A stretch of DNA of 64,000 bases from the NCBI GenBank assembly GCA_035560555.1, contig DATMZF010000005.1, forward strand, positions 26,169 through 90,168. The letters are read 5' to 3'. Source of the stretch: UBA11090 sp035560555. GTDB lineage: Bacteria; Spirochaetota; Spirochaetia; Treponematales; Rectinemataceae. Shown here one piece after another: positions 25,336 to 32,816 of the stretch (position 1 is the first letter of the stretch; each line of letters opens with the position of its first letter). Below the pieces are notes generated by a model. The model was not told the DNA's origin and did not search any database. It was given only the letters and a program-made list of their open reading frames with translations. The position numbers and the translations under genes were made by a program.

Positions 25336-26172
25336 TCATTTCACGTTCCGCAGGCGCGGATCCAGGATGTCGCGCAACCCGTCGCCCAGCAGATTGAAGC
25401 CGAGCACCAGGAAGCTGATCGCGATGCCGGGATAAATCGCCGTCCAGGGCGCGAGCATCATGAATTTCCGCGCGCTCGAAAGCATGTTGCCCCAGGACGG
25501 ATAGGGCGGCTGGATGCCGAGGCCCAGGAAGCTCAGGGCCGATTCGAGAAGGATGGCCACGCTGAGCGACAGCGAAACCTGGACAATGAGCGGCATCATT
25601 ATGTTGGGAAGAAGATGCTTAAAGAGCACATAACTTCTTCCGGCGCCGTTGGAAAAGGCGGCGCGCACGAATTCGCTGCTTTTCAGGGTTATTATCGCGC
25701 CCCTGCTCACCCTCGCGAACTGCGGTATGTAGACGATTCCTATCGCGATGATGACGTTGTACGTTTTCTCCCCGAGAATTCCCATGATGAATATCGCGAG
25801 GAGCAGCGAGGGGAAGGAGAAAAGGATGTCGGCGACGCGCATTATGAACTGATCCCATTTCCCGCCGAGGAATCCGGCCCAGATGCCCATGAGGGTGCCG
25901 ATCACTGCCCCCATGAGGGTGGCGCTGACGGAAATGATCAGCGAAACCGAGCATCCCTGCATGATCCGCGACAGTATGTCGCGGCCGAACTCGTCGGTGC
26001 CGAAGAGGTGTCCCGTCTTGATCGAAGGCGCTTCCAGCATGTGCGCAGGGCTCATAGCCACGGGGTCGAAGGGCAGCCAGAAAAGCGCGACGACGATGAC
26101 GGCTATGTAGAAGGCTATGATAGCGAGCCCGGTGAGGGCGATCGCGTTTTTCCCGAGTCTTGTTCCGGCCAT
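25336..26172 (-). CDS. Peptide ABC permease, OppC/DppC type
   Basis: The protein is 278 aa with about six membrane helices. The first helix is IALTGLAIIAFYIAVIVVAL. It has the DppC hallmarks GTDEFGRDILSRIMQG and the EAA loop EFVRAAFSNGAGRSYVLFKH, and ends near GDGLRDILDPRLR. GAGG lies six bases before ATG 26172. It is the inner-membrane partner of the OppB-type subunit, encoded three bases upstream. Confidence 0.95.
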   Translation of the reverse strand: MAGTRLGKNAIALTGLAIIAFYIAVIVVALFWLPFDPVAMSPAHMLEAPSIKTGHLFGTDEFGRDILSRIMQGCSVSLIISVSATLMGAVIGTLMGIWAGFLGGKWDQFIMRVADILFSFPSLLLAIFIMGILGEKTYNVIIAIGIVYIPQFARVSRGAIITLKSSEFVRAAFSNGAGRSYVLFKHLLPNIMMPLIVQVSLSLSVAILLESALSFLGLGIQPPYPSWGNMLSSARKFMMLAPWTAIYPGIAISFLVLGFNLLGDGLRDILDPRLRNVK

Positions 26173-26175
26173 TTT

Positions 26176-27138
26176 CTACCTCGCTCCGTCGTCGAGCCGG
26201 ATGCGCGGATCCACCGCCGCGTAGATGAGATCGGTCACCAGGTTCACGAGAACGAACATGGCGGCGATGAGCAGTATTATTCCCTGGATGAGCGGATAGT
26301 CGCGCTGATATATGGCGTACAACGCGAGCCGACCCATGCCGGGAAGGGCGAAGACTTCCTCGATGACGATGGCGCCGCCGAGGAGATAGCCCGTGTTGAA
26401 GCCCGCCACGGTGATGACGGGAAGAATGGCGTTCCTGAGCGCGTGCCTGACGATGACTACCTTCTTCTTGAGTCCTTTCGCCTTGGCCGTGCGTATGTAA
26501 TCCATTTGCAGCACCTCGAGCATGGAATTGCGCGTGTAGCGCATGATGACGGCGGCGAGGCCTATCCCGATGGCCAACGACGGAAAGAACAGCATCCTGA
26601 TGTTCTGGAGCGGCGCGCTGAAGAAACTCACGTAGTTGCCCATGGGAATCCATCCGCGGAAGTTCGAAAAGGCTATCACCATGAGGGAGGCGAGCCAGAA
26701 CTGCGGCAGGGACAATCCCAGAAGGCCGGCGACGCGGATGAGCACATCGGTGAAAGGGTGCTGCTTGATCGCGGACAGTATGCCAAGCGGTATGCCGATC
26801 GCGAGGGCGAGGATCAGGGCGAATATGGTTATCTCAATGCTCAAGGGAAGCCGCTGCAGGATGTCGGGCAGGATGGGCCTGCTCGTGCGCAGCGAATAGC
26901 CGAAGTCGCCCCTGAGGACTCTGCCCAGCCATTCGACGTAGAGCACGGGCACGGGTTTGTCCTCGCCGAAAATGCGTTTGAGTTCCACCATCTGCTCGGG
27001 CGTCGTTTCCACCTGGGTTCCGAGATACATCTGCAGCGACGATCCCGGTATGAGACGGACGAGAAAGAACACGATGATCGATACGCCTAGGAGTACCGGT
27101 ATCAGGGATAAAAGCCGCCTGACGATATATCTTCCCAT
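26176..27138 (-). CDS. Peptide ABC permease, OppB/DppB type
   Basis: The protein is 320 aa with six membrane helices. It begins MGRYIVRRLLSLIPVLLGVS, the standard OppB/DppB N-terminus. The EAA loop is DYIRTAKAKGLKKKVVIVRH, and VIEEVFALPGMGRL follows. ATG 27138 has GAGG six bases upstream; the frame is open to a TTG at 27150, which overlaps that site. It follows the binding-protein gene after a strong intercistronic hairpin. Confidence 0.95.
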   Translation of the reverse strand: MGRYIVRRLLSLIPVLLGVSIIVFFLVRLIPGSSLQMYLGTQVETTPEQMVELKRIFGEDKPVPVLYVEWLGRVLRGDFGYSLRTSRPILPDILQRLPLSIEITIFALILALAIGIPLGILSAIKQHPFTDVLIRVAGLLGLSLPQFWLASLMVIAFSNFRGWIPMGNYVSFFSAPLQNIRMLFFPSLAIGIGLAAVIMRYTRNSMLEVLQMDYIRTAKAKGLKKKVVIVRHALRNAILPVITVAGFNTGYLLGGAIVIEEVFALPGMGRLALYAIYQRDYPLIQGIILLIAAMFVLVNLVTDLIYAAVDPRIRLDDGAR

Positions 27139-27173
27139 TATGAGCCTCAATACAAGAATGTAGATGAGAGAAT

Positions 27174-27205
27174 CGGGAACCCCGCGGAAAGCCGCGGGGT
27201 TCCCG
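27174..27205. terminator. Intercistronic hairpin between binding protein and permeases
   Basis: A near-perfect 14-bp GC-rich stem (arms 27174-27187 and 27192-27205, loop AAAG) lies between the binding-protein stop and the permease start. No T-run follows, so it is more likely an mRNA-stabilising or partial-termination element that keeps the binding protein in excess over the permeases. Confidence 0.65.
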
Positions 27206-27248
27206 GTAAGCCAAATGCCTAACGCGTCGCGTTATGCGATTTTAACGC

Positions 27249-28760
27249 TCATTTCTGGGCGTAGGTGAGGTAATAGAGGCTTCCGTTTCCGACTTGCTTG
27301 AATCCCTTCACGCTCTTGCTCACGACGTGAGTTTCGAGGGGGCAGTACAGGAAAATGATCGGTGCCTTCGTGGCGAGGGCGATCTGCAGCTGGTCGTAGA
27401 TAGGCTTGCGATCGGACACTTTCGTGAGGGCGCGGCCTTTGTCGAGGAGGGCGTCCACTTCGGCGTCCTTGAACACGAAATTGTTCACGCCGCCGGTGGA
27501 ATGGATCATCCTGTAGAGGAAGCGGTCGGGCTCGCTGGAGCCGCCGCGGAGTTCGACCATCGCGTCAAAGGTGCGTTTCACCCAGCGGTCGATGTAGATG
27601 CCCCATTCGACGACTTCGAGCTCGGCGGTGACGCCGATTTTCTTGAGCTGGTCCTGGATGACCTGGGCTACCGAGAGTCCGCCCTCGTAGGAGTTGGCGG
27701 TGACGATCTTGAAGGTGAATCCGTTGGGATAGCCGGCCTGGGCGAGAAGAGCCTTGGCCTTGGCGTAGTCGGGCGTGGAGTAGGGAATCTTGGAGAGGGG
27801 GAGGGCCCACTGGGTGGCGGAGACGGGGATCGGGCCCGAGGCCATGCCCATGCCGAATTCGGCCACGGCCACGACTTCGCTTCTGTCTATCGCGAGGGAG
27901 ACGGCCTGGCGGACGCGCTCATCGTCGAAGGGTTTGTGCGTGACGTTGAAGCCGAAGGTTCGGACGTTGACGCCGGGTTTCTGCATGACGACGAGGTTCG
28001 AGTCCCTCTTGGCGAGCATGATGGTGGATCCGTCGTTGATGGTGGCCATGTCGAGGGTTCCCGACTTGACGCCGGCGAGGAGGGAAGCCTGCTCCGGGAT
28101 GATCCTGAAGATGACTTTGTCGAGATAGGGCGCGCCCTTCTCGAAGTAGTCGGGGTTCTTCACCAGGGTCATGGAGTTGTCCGGGGTCCATTCCTTCAGC
28201 ATGAAGGGGCCGGTTCCGACGACGTTCTTCTGGAGGTTGCCGTACTGCTCGACCGCCGCTTTCGACACGATGGCGCAGTTGTTGGAGGCGAGGCCTTCGA
28301 GGAAGGAAGCGAGGGGAGCCTGGAGCGTGACCTTCACCGAGTAGGCCGAGAGTTTTTCGATCGACTTGACGGTGGCGAGGTAGGATCGGCCGGGCGAGGC
28401 GGTCTTGGTGTCCAGGATCCTGTTCAGCGAGAACACGACATCGTCGGCGGTCATTTCCTGTCCATTGTGGAACTTGACGCCCTTGCGGAGGTTGAAGATG
28501 TAGGTGACGTTGTCGGGAATGTCGATGTCCTCGGCGAGATCCGGCACGATTTCCAGGTTTTCGTTATGCCTGACGAGCTTGTTGTAGAGCAGGTCTACGC
28601 GTCGATGCGAGGAGAAGGATGTCACGATGTTCGGATCGAGGCCGATGACCTCCTGATCCACGCCGAGCGTGAGCACTTTCTCGGCGCCCGCTGCGAAAAC
28701 CTGCGGGACGGCGAGGGCGAGCAAGGCCGTCAGAAGCGCTAGGAATGCCATTTTTCTCAT
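27249..28760 (-). CDS. Peptide ABC transporter solute-binding protein (SBP_bac_5)
   Basis: The protein is 503 aa. The signal peptide is about residues 1-23 (FLALLTALLALAVPQVFAAG), with no lipobox. Family-5 binding-protein features follow: GLDPNIVTSFSSHRRVDLLY, LAEDIDIPDNVTYIFNLRKG and VKFHNGQEMTADDVVFSLNR. This group binds di- or oligopeptides, nickel, heme or muropeptides. GGAGG precedes ATG 28760. It is first in the operon binding protein-oppB-oppC-oppD-oppF-GNAT-hydrolase. Confidence 0.94.
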   Translation of the reverse strand: MRKMAFLALLTALLALAVPQVFAAGAEKVLTLGVDQEVIGLDPNIVTSFSSHRRVDLLYNKLVRHNENLEIVPDLAEDIDIPDNVTYIFNLRKGVKFHNGQEMTADDVVFSLNRILDTKTASPGRSYLATVKSIEKLSAYSVKVTLQAPLASFLEGLASNNCAIVSKAAVEQYGNLQKNVVGTGPFMLKEWTPDNSMTLVKNPDYFEKGAPYLDKVIFRIIPEQASLLAGVKSGTLDMATINDGSTIMLAKRDSNLVVMQKPGVNVRTFGFNVTHKPFDDERVRQAVSLAIDRSEVVAVAEFGMGMASGPIPVSATQWALPLSKIPYSTPDYAKAKALLAQAGYPNGFTFKIVTANSYEGGLSVAQVIQDQLKKIGVTAELEVVEWGIYIDRWVKRTFDAMVELRGGSSEPDRFLYRMIHSTGGVNNFVFKDAEVDALLDKGRALTKVSDRKPIYDQLQIALATKAPIIFLYCPLETHVVSKSVKGFKQVGNGSLYYLTYAQK

Positions 28761-28804
28761 AGGATACCTCCATTTTGCTATAACTTCTCCGGAATAGCCC
28801 TTGC

Positions 28805-28832
28805 ATTATATAGCATAATTTTCAAGGCACAA
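28805..28832 (-). promoter_or_regulatory. Promoter of the peptide-transporter operon
   Basis: On the minus strand: -35 TTGTGC (28832-28827), 16-bp spacer, -10 TATAAT (28810-28805). The start codon lies about 45 nt downstream of the -10. Confidence 0.6.
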
Positions 28833-28875
28833 GCTTGAACCTAAAAAAATATTTTACTCTCTCGGTCAATAGGCG

Positions 28876-28900
28876 AAAAAAAACGCCGGCGCGCGCGGCC
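28876..28900 (-). terminator. Terminator after the TrpXYZ-like operon
   Basis: On the minus strand a GC-rich hairpin (GCCG...CGGC) is followed by eight T residues (28883-28876). It lies about 45 nt past the ATPase stop and before the peptide-operon promoter. Confidence 0.55.
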
Positions 28901-28946
28901 AGCGACTAGCTTAAGGGCACGGCTCAGGCGGCCCGCGCGTCGATTG

Positions 28947-29738
28947 TCAGCGCAGGAGATCCCTGTCCTCGGCGTATTCGCTGCCTCGCGCCGCGCGGAA
29001 GAGTTCCACGAGGTCGGCTACCTTCATGCGGGATTTTTCCTCGCCCGACACGTCGGCGACGATGCCGCCCTCGTGCATCATCACGACGCGTTCGGCCTGG
29101 TCCAGCGCCCGTTTCATGTCGTGCGTGACGATGAGCGCGGTGAGTCCGAATTCCGAGACAAAGCGTTTCGTGAGGTTGGCCACGATTTCAGCGTTGGCGG
29201 GGTCCAGGGCGGCCGTGTGCTCGTCCAGAAGAAGGACCGAGGGACGCGAAAGCACCGCCATGAGCAGGGTGAGGGCCTGGCGTTGGCCGCCGGAGAGGCG
29301 GGAAACGTTCTCGCGCAAGCGGTTTTCAAGCCCCATTCCCAGTTCGGCTACTCGTTCGCCCAGCTCTCTCGAGAGGGCGGGCGTGACGGCGAGCCTGAGC
29401 CGCCTGGGACCTTTTCGGGAAGCCAGGGCCAGGTTGTCGAGCAGCGTCATCTCGCCGGCCGTCCCCGCCAGAGGGTTCTGGCGAACCCTGCCGACGTAGC
29501 GCGCCCTTATCCATTCGGGGTCGCGCGTGCAGTCGCGGCCATCCACGACGATGGAGCCCAAGCGCAAGGGCACGGTGCCCGCGATGGCGTTGAGGAGAGT
29601 GCTCTTGCCCGCCCCGTTGGAGCCTATGATGGATAGGGTTTGCCCGCGGGGAACGCCGAGCGACAGGTCCCGCAGGACGACGCGGTCCTCTCCGCCGCCC
29701 TGGGGAAAGGCGACGAAGGCCGATTCCACGCGGATCAT
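28947..29738 (-). CDS. ABC transporter ATPase, TrpZ-like
   Basis: The protein is 263 aa. Walker A is SIIGSNGAGKSTLLNAI, the Q-loop is RVRQNPLAGT, the signature is RLSGGQRQALTLLMAVL and Walker B is VLLLDEHTAALDP. It is the cytoplasmic ATPase of a three-part importer whose permease stop overlaps its ATG (ATGA, 29735-29738). The closest well-known systems with this composition are the TrpXYZ-type importers for tryptophan or related compounds. Confidence 0.9.
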   Translation of the reverse strand: MIRVESAFVAFPQGGGEDRVVLRDLSLGVPRGQTLSIIGSNGAGKSTLLNAIAGTVPLRLGSIVVDGRDCTRDPEWIRARYVGRVRQNPLAGTAGEMTLLDNLALASRKGPRRLRLAVTPALSRELGERVAELGMGLENRLRENVSRLSGGQRQALTLLMAVLSRPSVLLLDEHTAALDPANAEIVANLTKRFVSEFGLTALIVTHDMKRALDQAERVVMMHEGGIVADVSGEEKSRMKVADLVELFRAARGSEYAEDRDLLR

Positions 29739-30718
29739 GGGCGGCCTCCGCCAGATGAAACCGCCCTAGGGCGCTTCGCGGTGTATTTGGACAGAGCCAC
29801 CGCGCCTACGATGAGGAGGGCGTTGAGGAGGCGGAGGTCGTTCGGCGTGATGCCCACGAAATACCCCCAAGATCGGGCGGCGTACATGAGGGCCCTGAAG
29901 AGGATCGAGCCGACGAGGACGCGAAAGATCTGCACCCCGATATACTGCGAGCGCAGGATGAGTTCGCCGAGCATCACCGAAGCGAGGCCCGCCGCCACAA
30001 CCCCGGCGCCGAAGTTGACGTCGGCGAAGCCTTGATAGGAGGCAGCCAAGGCTCCCGAAAACCCCGCGAGGCCGTTGGCCAGCACGATGCCCAGGGTTCT
30101 GAGCGACGAGGGATTGACGCCAGCCTGTATCACGGAGGCTTCGTTGTCGCCAAGGGCTCCCAGCGCGATCCCTGTTTCCGTGTGGAAGAAAAGATCCAGG
30201 AGGGCGGCTATGGCGAGGGTCGCCAGAAGCGCGGCCAGCAAAAGGGCGAGATCCTGCGGGACATTCGGCCCCAGCCAGGTTCGCGCGCCGTCCAGAAGAG
30301 GATTGTTCCTGATGAGAGGCAGGTTGGGTTTTCCACCCAGGACGCGCAGGTTTATGGAATAGAATCCCGTCATGGTGACGATGCCCGCGAGAAGCGGGGG
30401 GACCTTCAGTCTATGATGAATCAGCGAGGTGGCCAGTCCCGCGAGGCCGCCGGCCGCGAAACCTGCCAGGACGGCGGCGAAGGGCGCGAGGCTCGCGAGC
30501 CAGGCCCCGGAGGCGCCCAAGGCCGCGGAAGTTCCGGCCGAACCCGTTCCAAGGCCGTTCCTCGCTGCCGCCGTCACTATGGCCGCGGCCGCGGCCGCGC
30601 CGGCGGGAAAAGATCCTTCCACCGTGAGATCGGCGAAATCCAGAATCCTGAAGCTGATGAAAACGCCGAGGGCCATGATCCCGTAGACCAGACCCTCGAC
30701 CAAAATACCTTCTAGCAT
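29735..30718 (-). CDS. ABC transporter permease, TrpY-like (BPD_transp_2 family)
   Basis: The protein is 327 aa with about eight hydrophobic segments. The branched-chain-amino-acid-type permease family is recognisable from GIMALGVFISFRILDFADLTVEGSF at the N-terminus, ALGDNEASVIQAGVNPSSLRTLGI and LANGLAGFSGALAASYQGFADVN. An Ala/Gly-rich stretch lies at about 40-90. AAAGGA precedes ATG 30718. Confidence 0.9.
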   Translation of the reverse strand: MLEGILVEGLVYGIMALGVFISFRILDFADLTVEGSFPAGAAAAAAIVTAAARNGLGTGSAGTSAALGASGAWLASLAPFAAVLAGFAAGGLAGLATSLIHHRLKVPPLLAGIVTMTGFYSINLRVLGGKPNLPLIRNNPLLDGARTWLGPNVPQDLALLLAALLATLAIAALLDLFFHTETGIALGALGDNEASVIQAGVNPSSLRTLGIVLANGLAGFSGALAASYQGFADVNFGAGVVAAGLASVMLGELILRSQYIGVQIFRVLVGSILFRALMYAARSWGYFVGITPNDLRLLNALLIVGAVALSKYTAKRPRAVSSGGGRP

Positions 30719-30725
30719 GGTTCCT

Positions 30726-31709
30726 TTACTTCTTTGTCACCGTGCCGCCGGAAATCAAGACCTTGGCCCTCTCGACGAGGGCGGGATCCAGCGTAATGCC
30801 GAGGCTGGCGGCCACGTCCAGGTTGAGGACGAGGACGAGGGCTTCGGGGTCGGTCGGCAGGTAACCGGGAATATCCTTGGTCTTTTCACCGTTCAGGATC
30901 CGGACGACGATCTTTCCGGTCTCTCTTCCCATTTGGTAGTAATCATAGCCCAGGGAGGCGAGCACGGGAATTGTCTCGGCCGAGACGGGATCGGCGGACA
31001 TGAGGGGAATCTTCCTGGCCAGCGTGACTTCGGAGACGGCGCTCAGCGCCGAGAATACCGTGTTGTCGTTGCCGAGGTACAAGCCATCGATCCGGCCGGC
31101 GATGGAGAGGAGGGCGGATTTCACCTCGGAGGAATTCGTGACCGTGGCTTCGACGTATTCGACGCCCTTTTCCTCGCAATAGGCCTTTACGATCGCGGCG
31201 ATCGCCACGGAATTGGCCTCGCCCGAGGCATAGAGGTGGCCGAGCCTTTTCACCGGCGCCATCGACAGGAGCATGTCGAGTTGCTGACGCACCGGCGTCA
31301 TGTCCGAGGTTCCGGTGACATTCGCCCCGCCCACCTCCATGCTCTCAACCAGGCCGGCCGACACGGGATCGGTGACCACCGAGTAGACGACGGGCCTGTC
31401 CTTTATCTGATTGACCAGGGCCTGCGCGGTCGGCGTCGCGATGCCGACGGCGACGGCCACCTTGCGCTCCTTGAAACGCTGGGCGATCTGTCCAGCCGTG
31501 GCCATGTCGGCGTTGGAGTTCTGCTGGTCCAGCTCGATATCGGGCTTGGCCGCCTTTATTTCGTCTATGATGCCCTGCTCGACCGCGTCCAGGCTCGGGT
31601 GAGCCACGAATTTGGCGATTCCGACCGTTTTCTTTCCGCCGGATCCGCAGGAGACGATGAGCATGACGATGCCGAGGACTGCGATAGAGGCGATTGCTTT
31701 GCGCGACAT
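30726..31709 (-). CDS. ABC substrate-binding lipoprotein, TrpX-like
   Basis: The protein is 327 aa. It is a lipoprotein: LIVSCGSGG places the lipidated Cys at about residue 21. The ABC_sub_bind fold shows VGIATPTAQAL, VVYSVVTDPVSAGLV, GTSDMTPVRQQLDMLLSM and GYDYYQMGRETGKI. Proteins of this family feed TrpXYZ-type importers. The ligand is inferred by family and is not proved. GAGG lies five bases before ATG 31709. It is the first gene of the operon, under a strong promoter with an overlapping palindrome. Confidence 0.9.
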   Translation of the reverse strand: MSRKAIASIAVLGIVMLIVSCGSGGKKTVGIAKFVAHPSLDAVEQGIIDEIKAAKPDIELDQQNSNADMATAGQIAQRFKERKVAVAVGIATPTAQALVNQIKDRPVVYSVVTDPVSAGLVESMEVGGANVTGTSDMTPVRQQLDMLLSMAPVKRLGHLYASGEANSVAIAAIVKAYCEEKGVEYVEATVTNSSEVKSALLSIAGRIDGLYLGNDNTVFSALSAVSEVTLARKIPLMSADPVSAETIPVLASLGYDYYQMGRETGKIVVRILNGEKTKDIPGYLPTDPEALVLVLNLDVAASLGITLDPALVERAKVLISGGTVTKK

Positions 31710-31755
31710 GGATACCTCGATGTGTGCCGGCCTTGGAAGGCTTGGTCTTGTATTT

Positions 31756-31777
31756 ATGTTACTATTAATAGTAACAT
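31756..31777. promoter_or_regulatory. 22-bp perfect palindrome (candidate operator)
   Basis: The two 11-bp arms (ATGTTACTATT and its complement) are exact. The site covers the predicted transcription start of the TrpX-like gene. The core ACTA...TAGT recalls TrpR operators, but the half-site spacing differs from that of enteric TrpR. Confidence 0.7.
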
Positions 31778-31781
31778 ACCC

Positions 31782-31811
31782 ACTTTACCTCACACTTCTT
31801 GTTCCTGTCAA
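31782..31811 (-). promoter_or_regulatory. Promoter of the TrpXYZ-like operon
   Basis: On the minus strand: consensus -35 TTGACA (31811-31806), 18-bp spacer, -10 TAAAGT (31787-31782). The palindrome begins four bases beyond the -10, the usual place for a repressor site. Confidence 0.65.
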
Positions 31812-31926
31812 TAAGAACACTCCGCCTTTTACCGCTTCCTGCGACGATATGCCCTAAAAAATTTAATTTCCGGTTCATTGCCAGTTCATTGACGGTTCTA
31901 CAGGCTTGATATACTTTTGCCGCACC

Positions 31927-32784
31927 ATGCGCCTATCGACATCGAGCAACATACACGGGAAATGCGACGGGCACGACTCGTTCTTCGGCATCTGCGACAG
32001 CATCGAGGCGTGCCGTCGCGCCGGTTTCGGCGCCATCGATCTGACGCTGCATACGGAAGCAATCGGCGAAGGCCGATTGATGAAGCCGGATTGGCGGAAT
32101 TGGGTGGCCGAAGTGAAGGAAAAGCTCGCCGAACAGGAAATGACTGCGCGGCAATGCCACGGGGTATACTTTTCCAACCTCAAACCATGGACACCCGAAA
32201 TTCGGGTCGATTACAAGGAAAGAATCCGACGCTGCATCCTCGCGGCCGGCGCGCTCGGTATCCCCTGGATGGTGACGCATCCCATCTGCGGCGTCCACGT
32301 CAAAAACATGACCGAAGACGAGATCATCGCGAAAAACATCGCGTTCTTCGGGCAGTTCGAGCCGCTGATGCGGCAGGAAGGAGTCGGCATCGCCCTGGAG
32401 AACACCTTCATACCGCACTTCGACAACGGGGCGATGCTCGCGCGGCTCGCGGACGCTTTCAGCAGCCCGCTATTCGGTACGTGCTGGGACACGGGGCATG
32501 CCAATATGGTGGGAAGCGACCAGCGCGAAGACATCCTCGCCCTAGGCGACCACCTCAAGTGTCTGCACATCGCGGACAACGGCGGCAAATCCGACGATCA
32601 CCTGGCGCCATACACGGGAACCGTGCCATGGGGCGTAGTGCTCGCGACATTGGCCGAATCGGGCTTCGACGGGGATTTCACCCTTGAAGTTCCCAAAATG
32701 ACGGCGCATTACCCCGCTTCCATGCGCGACTTGATCCTAAAATACCTCGTCGAGCTCGGAGAACGGATGTTGCGATTCGTGTAA
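31927..32784 (+). CDS. Sugar phosphate isomerase/epimerase-like TIM-barrel protein
   Basis: The protein is 285 aa of the xylose-isomerase-like (AP endonuclease 2) TIM-barrel family. Metal-ligand strands are visible: GIALENTF (Glu), GTCWDTGHANM (Asp, His), LKCLHIADN (His) and DGDFTLEVPK (Glu). Such enzymes isomerise or epimerise sugars, or act as beta-eliminases on keto-sugars. It is divergent from the TrpX-like gene and convergent with the YesM-like gene. ATG 31927 has no ribosome site. A TTGACG/TACTTT promoter (31889-31894, 31912-31917) would start RNA only about 3 nt before the ATG. Confidence 0.85.
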   Translation: MRLSTSSNIHGKCDGHDSFFGICDSIEACRRAGFGAIDLTLHTEAIGEGRLMKPDWRNWVAEVKEKLAEQEMTARQCHGVYFSNLKPWTPEIRVDYKERIRRCILAAGALGIPWMVTHPICGVHVKNMTEDEIIAKNIAFFGQFEPLMRQEGVGIALENTFIPHFDNGAMLARLADAFSSPLFGTCWDTGHANMVGSDQREDILALGDHLKCLHIADNGGKSDDHLAPYTGTVPWGVVLATLAESGFDGDFTLEVPKMTAHYPASMRDLILKYLVELGERMLRFV

Positions 32785-32816
32785 ACCCACAATAATAGCC
32801 ACAAAACCGGTGCACC

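Noticed and set aside
25234..27090. A 618-codon plus-strand open frame
   Set aside because: It is antisense to the two peptide permease genes, has no ribosome site and a composition typical of the complement of GC-rich coding sequence.
27294..28742. A 482-codon plus-strand open frame
   Set aside because: It is the shadow of the peptide-binding protein gene, with Asp/Glu/Val/Gly-rich low-information sequence and no recognisable domain.
31756..31777. A classical TrpR box
   Set aside because: The ACTA/TAGT cores are present but are separated by four bases rather than the enteric arrangement, so I report a generic operator only.
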